Assembly: GCA_029260155.1 (NCBI GenBank)
Contig: JAJDDU010000564.1
Span: forward strand, 1 to 16,832
Origin: Phycisphaerae bacterium
GTDB lineage: Bacteria; Planctomycetota; Phycisphaerae; UBA1845
Reading direction: 5' to 3'
Length of the DNA stretch: 16,832 bases
A program made the translations under genes and the position numbers. This document shows, in pieces, positions 1-7,410 of this stretch (position 1 is its first letter; every line of letters starts with the position of its first letter). The notes beneath the pieces were generated by a model that was given only the letters and a program-made list of their open reading frames with translations, searched no databases and was not told the origin of the DNA.

Positions 1-262
1 GCCAGCGTTTGTAGAGATCGAATACGACCTCGCGGAGCAGGTCGTTCTTGCCACTGGAGGATTCAGCGTAGCCGATGTTCCAGCCTTCATTGGCGGCCCA
101 TTCGAAAGCGAGATTTCGGACGAGCCAGGTCTTGCCCATGCGGGGAGGGGCCATGACGAATGTTACGCCGCGCTTCTGCACACGCTCGACGAGGTGGGCG
201 AGGTCTGCTATGCGGCCGAAGCATGGCTTGTGTTTTGGGATTTCGCGCATGACCGGAACCAT
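1..262 (-). CDS. P-loop ATPase, N-terminal part (gene runs off the window)
   Basis: Reading leftwards from ATG at 262-260, the frame stays open to the window edge, giving about 87 residues. A GR motif at residues 16-17 (CFGRIADLAHLV) precedes a Walker A motif APPRMGKT at 38-45, whose Lys44 and Thr45 would bind ATP phosphates. This order, a GR-containing lead-in, a helix and then a P-loop about 25 residues later, is typical of AAA/STAND-type ATPases (AAA_16 or AAA_22-like). The sensor or effector part lies outside the window, so the role is unknown; signalling, transport or defence ATPases all begin like this. No strong Shine-Dalgarno sequence precedes 262, and a second in-frame ATG lies at 250-248. 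The next gene upstream on the same strand ends 187 nt away, so an operon is possible but not shown. Confidence 0.72.
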   Translation of the reverse strand, partial: MVPVMREIPKHKPCFGRIADLAHLVERVQKRGVTFVMAPPRMGKTWLVRNLAFEWAANEGWNIGYAESSSGKNDLLREVVFDLYKRW

Positions 263-449
263 GATCGTGGTAAACGTAATCGGGTGTGAGTTTGCGGGGC
301 GTTTGCGGTGGTGTCAATTGGGAATAAGGGCGTTTGATGCTCCTGGATGCGGAGAGGCGGAGAGAGGGGAGCTGGTGGTCTTTCCGTTGACTCGTAAACT
401 CGAGTGCGTGGCCGAATCGGAGGGTATTCCAGAGGGCGAGTCGATCAAA

Positions 450-1091
450 TCACTTGTAGTACCCGATGCCGCGCGATTCGACTTGCCATCGGCCGTCACG
501 CTTCTTGAGGACGTAGGTGGCGGCGCCACCGTGATGGGCCGGGCCGACCTGACACCTGAAAACTGCGGTGTTGCCGTCGGCTGAATATGCGGGGAGGTAG
601 ATGCGGGCGAATCCTCTGGCCTTGGGGTATCGCTCGAAGAACCACATTATTTGCCCTCGGCCTCCGAACGTTTTTGAGTCTGTGACCAGTACATCGCTGT
701 TCTTCGGCGAGAATGAGGCGAGTGAGACTGATGCTCTATTGCGTGCCCGAAGACGCGGGAGGATTTCTTGCGGGAGCTTAAACTTTTGCCGAGTCTCGCC
801 GTTTAGTATGTCGTCGGTCAGACCGGATTTGTCCGCAATCGTTGTGTCGAGAAGAACGATCTGGGATTGCGGGGGCGATTTCCGTGGAAGAAACTGGGGG
901 AAATCTTTGAAGGTGATCAGGTCTGTTAGGACGGTTTCGATTACGGCGCGGTCGGTGCTGGTCAGCTTGCTGTCCGGGTTGGGTTTTTGATCTCGAGCCT
1001 TGGGGGGAGGAGTCTCGATTTGAGAGGCTGCGGCGATGGGGGCGATGCTCGTGACGAGTGACAACGCGATGGTCGTGAATCTGGGGTCCAT
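450..1091 (-). CDS. Secreted protein of unknown function with a conserved C-terminal motif
   Basis: A 213-residue protein. The frame is open 11 codons further upstream, but ATG 1091-1089 is preceded by GGAG at a spacing of about 8 nt and starts directly into a signal peptide (MDPRFTTIALSLVTSIAPIA, cleavage plausible after AAA at residue 22), so I chose it. A Pro/Lys-rich linker follows. The C-terminal part, about residues 149-211, has FFERYPKARGFARI, then a strand ending in GPAHHGGAATYVL, then KKRDGRWQVESRG. This resembles an unnamed bacterial pattern of the form YPxSxG...SxVGFN...G.YVLLxKxxGxWxV that I know from secreted proteins; I recall no enzymatic activity for it. The protein is probably exported. 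It is divergent from the M28 peptidase gene. Confidence 0.8.
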   Translation of the reverse strand: MDPRFTTIALSLVTSIAPIAAASQIETPPPKARDQKPNPDSKLTSTDRAVIETVLTDLITFKDFPQFLPRKSPPQSQIVLLDTTIADKSGLTDDILNGETRQKFKLPQEILPRLRARNRASVSLASFSPKNSDVLVTDSKTFGGRGQIMWFFERYPKARGFARIYLPAYSADGNTAVFRCQVGPAHHGGAATYVLKKRDGRWQVESRGIGYYK

Positions 1092-1200
1092 ATGAGATTC
1101 TCCGGTTAGGATTCTGCTGTGCATTATACGGCTCTGGGTTCGCGGGGGTGCGAGTCAAATCGGGCCGAGGGACGGAATTGGCTTGTTGGATGTTCCGGCT

Positions 1201-1226
1201 AGATTCCTCGCTTCGCTCGGAATGAC
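1201..1226. repeat. Small interspersed hairpin element
   Basis: On the minus strand the arms ATTCC and GGAAT (plus-strand 1219-1223 and 1203-1207) enclose GAGCGAAGCGA. The centre is GCGAAGC, a sequence known to form an unusually stable mini-hairpin, and the flanking GA/GA can form tandem sheared G-A pairs. The whole closely resembles an ATTCCGAGCGAAGCGAGGAAT-type element that I recall as scattered between genes in many bacterial genomes. It lies between divergent genes, so it is not a terminator for either neighbour. Only one copy is visible here; the interspersed status is recalled, not shown. Confidence 0.55.
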
Positions 1227-1317
1227 GGGGGGGGCGGGAGAATTGGGGCTCGTTTTGGGGTGCGTTCGCCTTGTGTCGGGCGCGGGGGGGTGTCACAATC
1301 TTGTCCGGCTGGGGTGC

Positions 1318-1333
1318 CAAAGAGGAGTGATTC
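1318..1333 (+). promoter_or_regulatory. Shine-Dalgarno sequence of the M28 peptidase gene
   Basis: GAGGAG ends 6 nt before ATG 1334. This is the clearest ribosome-binding site in the window and it fixes the start of the peptidase. Confidence 0.8.
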
Positions 1334-2692
1334 ATGTTTGTTGTCGGAATTGTGATTGCTGTGATTGCGTCGACGTTGGGTGCGGCTGGAGATTCGCCGC
1401 AGCTGGTGATCGATCCGCAGATCGAACGGATGGTACGCGATGTGGATGCGGGCCGTATCGCGTCGCACATTCACAAGCTCGTCTCCTTCGGCACGCGAAA
1501 CACGATGAGCGAGACCGAGAGCGATACCCGCGGAATCGGCGCTGCGCGAAGATGGATCCGCGATGAGTTCGAGCGGATTTCTCATGAATCGGGCGGCCGA
1601 CTGAAGGTCGAATTCGATGCCTACCGCCAAGAGCCCGACGGAACGCGCATCGTGAAGCCCACCGACATCGTCAACGTCGTCGCCACGCTCCCCGGGCGTC
1701 AACCCGCGAGCGCTGATCGCCTCTACATTGTCTCGGGGCACTACGATTCCATCGCGTCGGACCCCAAGGATTTCACCAGCGATGCCCCCGGCGCGAACGA
1801 CGATGCTAGTGGGGTGGCGGCGGTCTTGGAGATGGCTCGCGTCATGGCGGGGTATAAGTTTGACGCGACCGTGGTGTTCATGGCGGTTGCGGGTGAGGAG
1901 CAGGGCTTGCTGGGCTCGACGCACGCAGCCCGTCGTCTTCGGGCGAAGAAGGCCAATGTGGCGGCCATGTTGACCAACGATATCATCGGCGGTGCGGCGC
2001 TTAACGACGGGACGAACGACCGCGCGCGCGTTCGCGTATTCTCAGAGGGCGTGCCGATGAACGAAACCGAAGTCGAAGCGAACATGCGTCTCCGCGCCGG
2101 TGGCGAAAACGACTCGCCTGCACGGCAGTTGGCGCGCTACGCGGCGAGCGCCTGCGACGCCTACGTTCGCGACTTCGATGTGATGCTGATCTTCCGCATG
2201 GACCGTCTCATGCGTGGCGGCGACCATAAGGCGTTCTGCTCGGCTGGGTATTCTGGAATCCGTTTCACGGAGGTCTTCGAGAACTACGATCACCAGCATC
2301 AGAACGTGCGTGTCGAGGATGCCGTTCATTACGGCGATCTGGCTGAATACGTGGATTTCGACTACGTCGCCAACGTCGCGCGGGTGAATCTGTCGACGCT
2401 GGCTGCGCTGGCCCGCGCACCGGCGGCGCCGAGTGGCGTTCGGATCGTCGTGGCCAAACTGGGGCAGGGTACGCACGTCCGCTGGAAGGCCAATACCGAA
2501 CCCGACCTGATGGGGTACGATATTCTCTGGCGGGAGACCACCTCGCCACGATGGCAATGGTCGAAGCGCGTCGGTAAAGTGACTGAGCACTGGCTTCCCT
2601 TGTCGAAGGACAACTACTTCTTCGGCGTGGCGGCTGTGGATAAGGACGGACATCGGAGTGAAGCGGTCTTTCCGTCCCCGGCGAAGAAGTGA
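1334..2692 (+). CDS. Secreted M28-family zinc peptidase with a C-terminal Fn3-like domain
   Basis: A 452-residue protein with an uncleaved or cleavable N-terminal hydrophobic segment (residues 2-18), so exported. The M28 core is clear: SGHYDS with His136, APGANDDASG at 151-160 supplying the bridging Asp, GEEQGLLGS at 187-195 with the catalytic and zinc-binding Glu pair 188/189, TNDIIGG with Asp216, RGGDHKAF with His298, and ENYDHQHQ near 316-323 supplying the last His. M28 enzymes are di-zinc aminopeptidases or carboxypeptidases that remove terminal residues. Residues from about 365 to 450 (SGVRIV, then YDILWRET, then YFFGVAAVDKDGHRS) form a fibronectin type III-like domain, common as an add-on in secreted M28 enzymes. 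The stop codon overlaps GTG 2689 of the next gene in a GTGA arrangement. All metal-ligand motifs are intact, so it is probably active; the substrate cannot be told. Confidence 0.92.
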   Translation: MFVVGIVIAVIASTLGAAGDSPQLVIDPQIERMVRDVDAGRIASHIHKLVSFGTRNTMSETESDTRGIGAARRWIRDEFERISHESGGRLKVEFDAYRQEPDGTRIVKPTDIVNVVATLPGRQPASADRLYIVSGHYDSIASDPKDFTSDAPGANDDASGVAAVLEMARVMAGYKFDATVVFMAVAGEEQGLLGSTHAARRLRAKKANVAAMLTNDIIGGAALNDGTNDRARVRVFSEGVPMNETEVEANMRLRAGGENDSPARQLARYAASACDAYVRDFDVMLIFRMDRLMRGGDHKAFCSAGYSGIRFTEVFENYDHQHQNVRVEDAVHYGDLAEYVDFDYVANVARVNLSTLAALARAPAAPSGVRIVVAKLGQGTHVRWKANTEPDLMGYDILWRETTSPRWQWSKRVGKVTEHWLPLSKDNYFFGVAAVDKDGHRSEAVFPSPAKK

Positions 2693-3168
2693 CAGAGAAC
2701 GAGGCGATTGCGATGGCTACGGCTGAGATTCATCGAGTTGGACCGGACGAGTTTGAGTTGCTCGCAACCCTCCACAGCGAGGTTTTCCGCCCGGCGCAAG
2801 ACGCGAGTTTCTTTAGCCATCGGCTTGAGGGCAAGCGGAACGCGCTGCTCTTGGTGGCGGAGTTGGATCACAAGCCCGCCGGCTTCAGCTGCGGCTACGA
2901 GCTGAGACCGACCACGTACTACAGTTGGCTTTGCGGCGTTCTCCCGGACGCGCGGCGGATGGGTGTCGCCAGCCAGTTGATGGCCGCCGAGCAGGTCTGG
3001 GCGTGCGAACAGGGCTACGAGATGCTGCGTTTCGAGTGTAGCAACCAGGCTCGACCGATGATCCACTTCGCCGTTCGCGACGGGTACGACATCGTCGGCA
3101 TCCGCTGGGACACGCGCAGCGCGGCAAATCTGGTTATTTTCGAGAAAACACTCCATCAACCTGCATAG
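2689..3168 (+). CDS. GNAT-family N-acetyltransferase
   Basis: A 159-residue single-domain protein. The acetyl-CoA-binding motif A of the GNAT fold is visible as GVLPDARRMGVASQLM (residues 83-98), matching the V-x-P-x-x-R-x-x-G-x-A pattern with Arg90, Gly92 and Ala94. It follows a strand (TTYYSWLCGV) and leads into a helix; ECSNQARPMIHFAVRDGY corresponds to motif B, where N-x-x-A-x-x-F-Y-x-x-x-G-F is usual. The substrate is unknown. GTG 2689 overlaps the peptidase stop as GTGA, suggesting translational coupling. An alternative is ATG 2713 (residue 9), which has GAGG 8 nt upstream and would still include the whole domain. No export signal, so cytoplasmic. Confidence 0.85.
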   Translation: MTENEAIAMATAEIHRVGPDEFELLATLHSEVFRPAQDASFFSHRLEGKRNALLLVAELDHKPAGFSCGYELRPTTYYSWLCGVLPDARRMGVASQLMAAEQVWACEQGYEMLRFECSNQARPMIHFAVRDGYDIVGIRWDTRSAANLVIFEKTLHQPA

Positions 3169-3202
3169 CCCGCCCCCAGAATCGTCCGATATACATTGGA
3201 CT

Positions 3203-5086
3203 ATGGCTGAACCCGTTCCAGAGAACTTGCGCCGAACGTACGACATCGTCGCCGAGATGCCCGGTCGCGCCGTCGATGACGCGCTCGCGGCCCTTCTGAC
3301 CGTGCCCGACCACCCGGTCCGTCGCCTGGCGGTCGAGAAGTTGCTCCAGCGATCGAATCTTGCCGGGCTGACTGCGCTGGTCGCAGGGTACAAGGACTAC
3401 GACGCCGGTTTGCAGGAATCGGTGCGGGCGAACATCGCCGCTCTTGATCAAGCCGCACGTGCCTGCATCAGCTCGGAGGCCGTGGGTCCGCGGCTGAGCA
3501 CAATCGAGTTGATCCGAGAATCGGGCAACTGCCGCCTGGCGTACCTGCTGAGCGAAGCGCTAACGCGGCGCTGCCCTCGAACCGTCACCGCTGCGGCCTT
3601 CTCCCTCACTGCGCTTGCTCATTCCGTGATCTTGCGCCGAAAGACACATGAAAACGGTCCAGAGAGACGGGCCCTGCGGATTGATGCGCAGCACCTCGCT
3701 GAGGCATTGGAAAGAGGGCTCGACTCTTGGCAAGTTCACCACCGAACCGAGGTTCTCGAAGGCGCGATGTTGCTGGTCGATTTGACGGAGCCCGTCCTGT
3801 TCAAAAAAGCGGAACAGCCACGATCACAGTTGGCGCGTGCGATCAACACGTTGTTGCAGGCCGACAGCACGCCTGCTATGGCGTCGTTCGCCCTGCGTGC
3901 ATTGCGTTGTCCCAAACTGAGCGCGGTCGCGGCGGACAAGATCGGGACCGCTACTGCCCATGAGTTCATCGAGCACCTGATCGATGACATGTGGGTGAAT
4001 GTCGGTCCCGAGAACGCCAACGGCTGCACCGCGATCCGAAAGCTCGCGTGGCTGGACGACCCTGCCTCTGAACGACTGGACCTCAGCGGTGCCCGCGCCT
4101 CTAAGGCGGTGCGGCTTGTGGCCGACAGCGGTCTGCCGCACGAACGCAAGTTGGGCGCCTACTTGAAATGGACGGGGCATTCGTGTGTTGCGCTGTCTCG
4201 GGCTGCGTTGCTGCAGTTGATACGAACGGACACGCCCAAGACCACGCGTGTATTGAAAGGCCTCGCCGCCTCCGACGATCCGCAGATGTCCCAAATCGCG
4301 GTGCAGGAGTTGTTTCGTCGCAACCCGACTGTTTGCCTCCCGTCTGAATCGAATGGCGGGCGTCGCGACGTCGACGGCGACGCGGAATTCGATTCATACT
4401 GGCAGCGATTCGACGGCCTGGATGTGTTCAGACGGCAGAAGATCGGACGGCGCCTGCTGGAAACGGATCAAGCGCTCTTCCGAAAACGCATTGCCGAAGC
4501 GCTGACCGCAAGCACGTCGCCTGATCGTGAGCGCGCGCTGAGAATCCTCGGTGAGCTGCACTTGGGACACGAGATGCCGGAGCGCATTCAGGCTCTGATT
4601 GCGGACCCGGACGACCGCGTTCGCAGCTTGGCTGTCGCGACGCTCACGGACATTGAAGGCGCTGCGGCCATCCGCATCCTGCGTCGCGCGCTTCAGGATC
4701 CCGACCCGCGTGTTCAGGCCAACGCAATCGAGGTCATTAGCGACCAGGATATCCGGCGGTGGAAGCGGGATTTGAAGGACCACCTTTGCGTGAAACACAA
4801 CCGCGTCCGTGCCAACGCGATCAAGGCGCTCCTGCGTCACCGCGACCGCAACGCGGCGATCACGCTCCTGAATATGCTCGCTGATCCGTCGCCGGCGCAC
4901 CGGATCAGCGCGTTGTGGGTAGTCGAGCAACTCGAACTGGTATCGCTGGTGTCGCGCCTGCAGCAGATGGCTGAAACCGATACCGATCAGCGTATCCGCG
5001 ACCGTGCGGAACGTGTACTCTGCACGGAGCGATTCGCCGCCGCCGGGCTCGCCAACCTCTCCAACCCCTGTGAGACCGAATCGTGA
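3203..5086 (+). CDS. HEAT-repeat protein
   Basis: A 627-residue soluble protein with no signal peptide or membrane segment, built almost entirely of paired helices. HEAT-type units are clearest from about residue 430 to 600: IQALIADPDDRVRSLAVATL, LRRALQDPDPRVQANAIEVI, KHNRVRANAIKALLRH and LLNMLADPSPAHRISALWVV, each with the D-x-x-x-R/V-R-x-x-A pattern between helices. A further unit lies near residues 26-55 (LLTVPDHPVRRLAVEKLLQR); the middle is more divergent but still helical. HEAT solenoids act as protein-binding scaffolds, so I infer a structural or adaptor role with no catalysis. It overlaps the next gene by 4 nt (GTGA), implying the two products are made together and may interact. It starts 34 nt after the acetyltransferase, so the four plus-strand genes may form one operon. 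Confidence 0.85.
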   Translation: MAEPVPENLRRTYDIVAEMPGRAVDDALAALLTVPDHPVRRLAVEKLLQRSNLAGLTALVAGYKDYDAGLQESVRANIAALDQAARACISSEAVGPRLSTIELIRESGNCRLAYLLSEALTRRCPRTVTAAAFSLTALAHSVILRRKTHENGPERRALRIDAQHLAEALERGLDSWQVHHRTEVLEGAMLLVDLTEPVLFKKAEQPRSQLARAINTLLQADSTPAMASFALRALRCPKLSAVAADKIGTATAHEFIEHLIDDMWVNVGPENANGCTAIRKLAWLDDPASERLDLSGARASKAVRLVADSGLPHERKLGAYLKWTGHSCVALSRAALLQLIRTDTPKTTRVLKGLAASDDPQMSQIAVQELFRRNPTVCLPSESNGGRRDVDGDAEFDSYWQRFDGLDVFRRQKIGRRLLETDQALFRKRIAEALTASTSPDRERALRILGELHLGHEMPERIQALIADPDDRVRSLAVATLTDIEGAAAIRILRRALQDPDPRVQANAIEVISDQDIRRWKRDLKDHLCVKHNRVRANAIKALLRHRDRNAAITLLNMLADPSPAHRISALWVVEQLELVSLVSRLQQMAETDTDQRIRDRAERVLCTERFAAAGLANLSNPCETES

Positions 5087-5508
5087 AAGCACAAGTGTTG
5101 CAGATGCCGTGGGAAGCCGTCGGCGACCACTTCCAGCGCGGTGGGGACAGCCGCGAACTGCTGTACCTGACGTTGGTAGTCCTTGCGCTGATTGTCCTGC
5201 TGGTCATCGTTCACCGCATGCAAGGCTGGGCCGCAGCACGTACGCCTGCGAACGACCCGCAAAAGCTGTTCCGCAACGTCTTAGCGAAGCTCAATCTCGG
5301 CGTTAGGGAGCGTGACCTAATTCGGCACATTGCCCGTGACCGAGGCATCCAACACCCGATCACTTTGGTGTTGTGCCCCAGTGTTTTTCGAGAGCACGTT
5401 GCGGAGTGGATGGCTGACCGCGAACGCGTGGGCACCCCGGTACTGGCCAGTCAAACAGAACACCTCGACACGCTGTGTCACTCGCTCTTCGACGAGCCGC
5501 TGCGCTAA
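5083..5508 (+). CDS. Small single-pass membrane protein coupled to the HEAT-repeat gene
   Basis: A 141-residue protein I do not recognise. One strong transmembrane helix is visible at about residues 26-44 (LLYLTLVVLALIVLLVIV). The remaining hundred or so residues include RTPANDPQKLFRNVLAKLNL, GVRERDLIRHIARDRGI and a Val/Leu-rich VLCPSVFREHVAEW, and look like a small alpha-helical cytoplasmic domain. GTG 5083 overlaps the TGA of the HEAT-repeat gene; an ATG at 5104 would also keep the membrane helix. The tight overlap suggests that it anchors or recruits the HEAT solenoid at the membrane; this is inference only. It ends 3 nt before the stop of the convergent esterase gene. Confidence 0.75.
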   Translation: MKAQVLQMPWEAVGDHFQRGGDSRELLYLTLVVLALIVLLVIVHRMQGWAAARTPANDPQKLFRNVLAKLNLGVRERDLIRHIARDRGIQHPITLVLCPSVFREHVAEWMADRERVGTPVLASQTEHLDTLCHSLFDEPLR

Positions 5509-5511
5509 CAA

Positions 5512-6927
5512 CTAACAGCGCTCTGACCCCATGAAGTTCTGTTGGAGCGAGGAAAAGTCGATCAGGTCGACGGTCAGGTTGTCGTCGATGTCGTAGCAGA
5601 CGCAGGATGGTGGAATCACCGCGGCTGGTCCGGTGGCGCAATCTTGGAACCCGACAAAGTCATCCAAACCGACGAACTGGTCGAAGTTGCAATCGGTCGG
5701 GGGGAATCCGGGGCAGAAGTCACTGCCGCCATCGGGCGTGATCAAGATGCTGGACTGCGAACCGTTGAACCAATTACCGAAGACATCAAACATGGCCAGA
5801 TTGGATGGCCCGTCGTTGATGACTACGTTGTACGTGTCGGGCGAACTTCGCAGCGTCTCATGCTTCGGGCACCTGGGCGCGAACGCACCGGGGATGACGG
5901 AGATGTCCGCACCCTCGTGGCCCGTCGTTTGGATACTCGCAAGATTGGCGCAGTCATCGCGAATAATCTGCATGAACAGAGGGAGATCGAGCGATCCGAC
6001 GCCCGGCACTGAGTACCCGTTGTTGATGAAACTGGATGAAACCAACGAGTCTTTTTGTCCCATCCTGACGAACATCGGCGAGGTCACGTGATGCCGAATG
6101 ACGTGGCCGGCGTCCGCACACTGCCACTCGGTTCCAGGGTCGTTCGCCTGGTGCCAATCGACGCAACTCTGATCGGCATTCGGGTCGTGGGCTTGAAAGC
6201 TGAATGCGAGCAGCGCCTGCCAATCGCAAATGTTGAAGTCGGCGCAAAACGTCGAAGTTGAAATATCGAGATTTTCCAGAGTTGGCGCGAAGGAGGAATC
6301 GATCAGGGCGCGAAACTCCAGAGGACATTCATCGCCAGCACACACCGTGTTGTTCGCGCGAAGATAGTCGCCGACACGATCGGCGTTCTGGATGACACCC
6401 GCACCGCCCGCCGACGCGCCGGCGAGAATCACGTGCGTTGCGTCGTCGAGGTCGGGCATTGGAACGGGCGTCGGACCCTGTTTATGCACGGGCGCAGGCA
6501 CGCCGTCGCGTCTTAGGGTGTCCAGCGCGGCATCGATGATTCGATTGCCGAGAAAGTGGATACGGTATTCCACGAGCGGCCCTTCGAGGTCGGTTTGTAG
6601 AATGACATCACGCGACACTCCGGTCCACGAATCTGAACTGCAGTACTTGATGAACACGACGTTCCAGTTTCCGGCCGGATTGAGGGGTCTGCGATCGGTA
6701 ATCCCCTGGCCGTTAATGGCAACCGCCGGCGCAATCGTCGTCGTCATCGCTACCATGCTGAAGCTCGTGTCGAACATACACCATCGCTTTGCGCAGGTTT
6801 CGCCCGACCCGCATCCGCCGCCGCCCTGAAGTTGGAAGAGCCAGCGATTGCGATTGGCGGCGCCGACGAAGGGCCGATAGTAGAAAATCGCGGTCGAACC
6901 ATCGTTGCAGAGTGCGTCGGGAAACAC
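5512..6927 (-). CDS. Pectinacetylesterase/Notum-like hydrolase with a dockerin-like C-terminus (5' end interrupted)
   Basis: A 471-residue frame with clear features of the pectinacetylesterase (CE13)/Notum family of serine carboxylester hydrolases. These are CNDGS (7-11), WLFQLQGGGGC (29-39), YCSSDSWTG (95-103), the nucleophile motif GASAGGAG with Ser172, a likely catalytic Asp at 293 (GQKDS) and a likely His at 356 (RCPKHE). Residues from about 410 onward contain two calcium-loop-like segments (DCNFDQFVGLDDF and YDIDDNLTVDLIDF), resembling the dockerin/EF-hand tails of planctomycete secreted proteins. GTG 6927 is only the first start after an in-frame TAG at 6993-6991. The same frame continues upstream of that TAG into a signal peptide starting at ATG 7107, so the native protein was probably about 531 residues and secreted. 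As read, the product lacks export and about 21 residues of lead-in. It could be a pseudogene, a read-through product or a sequencing error. Confidence 0.85.
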   Translation of the reverse strand: MFPDALCNDGSTAIFYYRPFVGAANRNRWLFQLQGGGGCGSGETCAKRWCMFDTSFSMVAMTTTIAPAVAINGQGITDRRPLNPAGNWNVVFIKYCSSDSWTGVSRDVILQTDLEGPLVEYRIHFLGNRIIDAALDTLRRDGVPAPVHKQGPTPVPMPDLDDATHVILAGASAGGAGVIQNADRVGDYLRANNTVCAGDECPLEFRALIDSSFAPTLENLDISTSTFCADFNICDWQALLAFSFQAHDPNADQSCVDWHQANDPGTEWQCADAGHVIRHHVTSPMFVRMGQKDSLVSSSFINNGYSVPGVGSLDLPLFMQIIRDDCANLASIQTTGHEGADISVIPGAFAPRCPKHETLRSSPDTYNVVINDGPSNLAMFDVFGNWFNGSQSSILITPDGGSDFCPGFPPTDCNFDQFVGLDDFVGFQDCATGPAAVIPPSCVCYDIDDNLTVDLIDFSSLQQNFMGSERC

Positions 6928-6990
6928 GGATAGGTCGAGTTCGTGTCGTTGAAGTTCCGTACCGTTGGCCAGCCCGCCCGCTACCCCCGC

Positions 6991-7107
6991 CTAGCCGCAC
7001 GAGAGTGCCTCGGAAATCATCGGGACAGGTCCCGCTGAGGCCGCTACTAAAAAAGTACTTGCGACAACGACGAAGCAAACGATGCTCTGAAACACTCGAT
7101 CATGCAT
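6991..7107 (-). pseudogene. Signal-peptide leader of the esterase, cut off by an in-frame amber codon
   Basis: From ATG 7107-7105 the frame gives 38 residues: MHDRVFQ, then a strong hydrophobic core SIVCFVVVASTFLVA, then ASA, a good signal peptidase I site. It ends in TAG at 6993-6991. This is exactly the reading frame of the downstream esterase; the 21 codons between the TAG and GTG 6927 read AGVAGGLANGTELQRHELDLS without another stop. A G-run 8-9 nt upstream of ATG 7107 could serve as a weak ribosome-binding site. The simplest reading is one secreted-enzyme gene with a single premature stop. Confidence 0.75.
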
Positions 7108-7410
7108 TCGATTCGACCCCCATCTACCGCCCGAAGACAATGCGCTATTCGGTTCGCGACGACTCAACTGACAGTTTGTAGATGAACCCGTGCGACCCGA
7201 CCCGTTGCCCATTGTACGGATTCGGCTACTTGGTTTCGATCCGAAGATCGACGTCAGTGTATGCTCATGGGCTGTCTCTAGCGGCGGAAACAGCGTCCGT
7301 CGCACGAGCGGCCGAGGCTTGGAATGAGCCGGGTGCGAGACCCTTCGATTTACTCTTAACCGAACGACGCGCTTGCGTTTGATGACCGAGATCGAGTATT
7401 CAATGCGGCT
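7108..7410. other. Divergent intergenic region, no feature recognised
   Basis: These 303 nt separate the esterase leader (minus) and the lipoate-ligase-family gene (plus). A 66-codon open frame at 7182-7382 has no recognisable product and no ribosome-binding site. I see no tRNA, clear promoter or repeat here. Confidence 0.5.

Larger units (their letters stand above)
1092..1333. other. Divergent intergenic region with a hairpin repeat and G-tracts
   Basis: This 242-nt gap separates the start of the small secreted protein (minus) from that of the M28 peptidase (plus) and should hold both promoters. I could not pick a convincing -35/-10 pair. It contains a compact hairpin element (1201-1226) followed by a series of G-runs on the plus strand between 1227 and 1290. 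The peptidase Shine-Dalgarno sequence lies at its right end. Confidence 0.6.

Noticed and set aside
778..1470. 230-codon minus-strand frame across the divergent gap
   Set aside because: It overlaps the small secreted protein gene and the peptidase start, reads low-complexity Arg/Pro/Ser sequence, and crosses the G-tracts and hairpin element.
1199..1924. 241-codon open frame on the minus strand, antisense to the M28 peptidase
   Set aside because: It lies opposite a gene with intact zinc-site motifs, has no recognisable domain, and is the kind of long antisense frame expected in high-GC coding DNA.
5498..5521. Weak hairpin (GCGCT/AGCGC with a 10-nt loop, or CGCTG/CAGCG) across two convergent stop codons
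   Set aside because: The stem has only 5 bp, there is no U-run, and it overlaps the coding ends of both genes. This is too weak to call a terminator.
7081..7140. Possible tRNA T-arm (TTCGATTCGACCCCC)
   Set aside because: No matching acceptor, D or anticodon arms could be found on either side, and the segment overlaps the esterase signal-peptide start.
7182..7382. 66-codon plus-strand frame in the esterase/ligase gap
   Set aside because: It has no ribosome-binding site, no hydrophobic or conserved segment, and an unremarkable length for GC-rich DNA.
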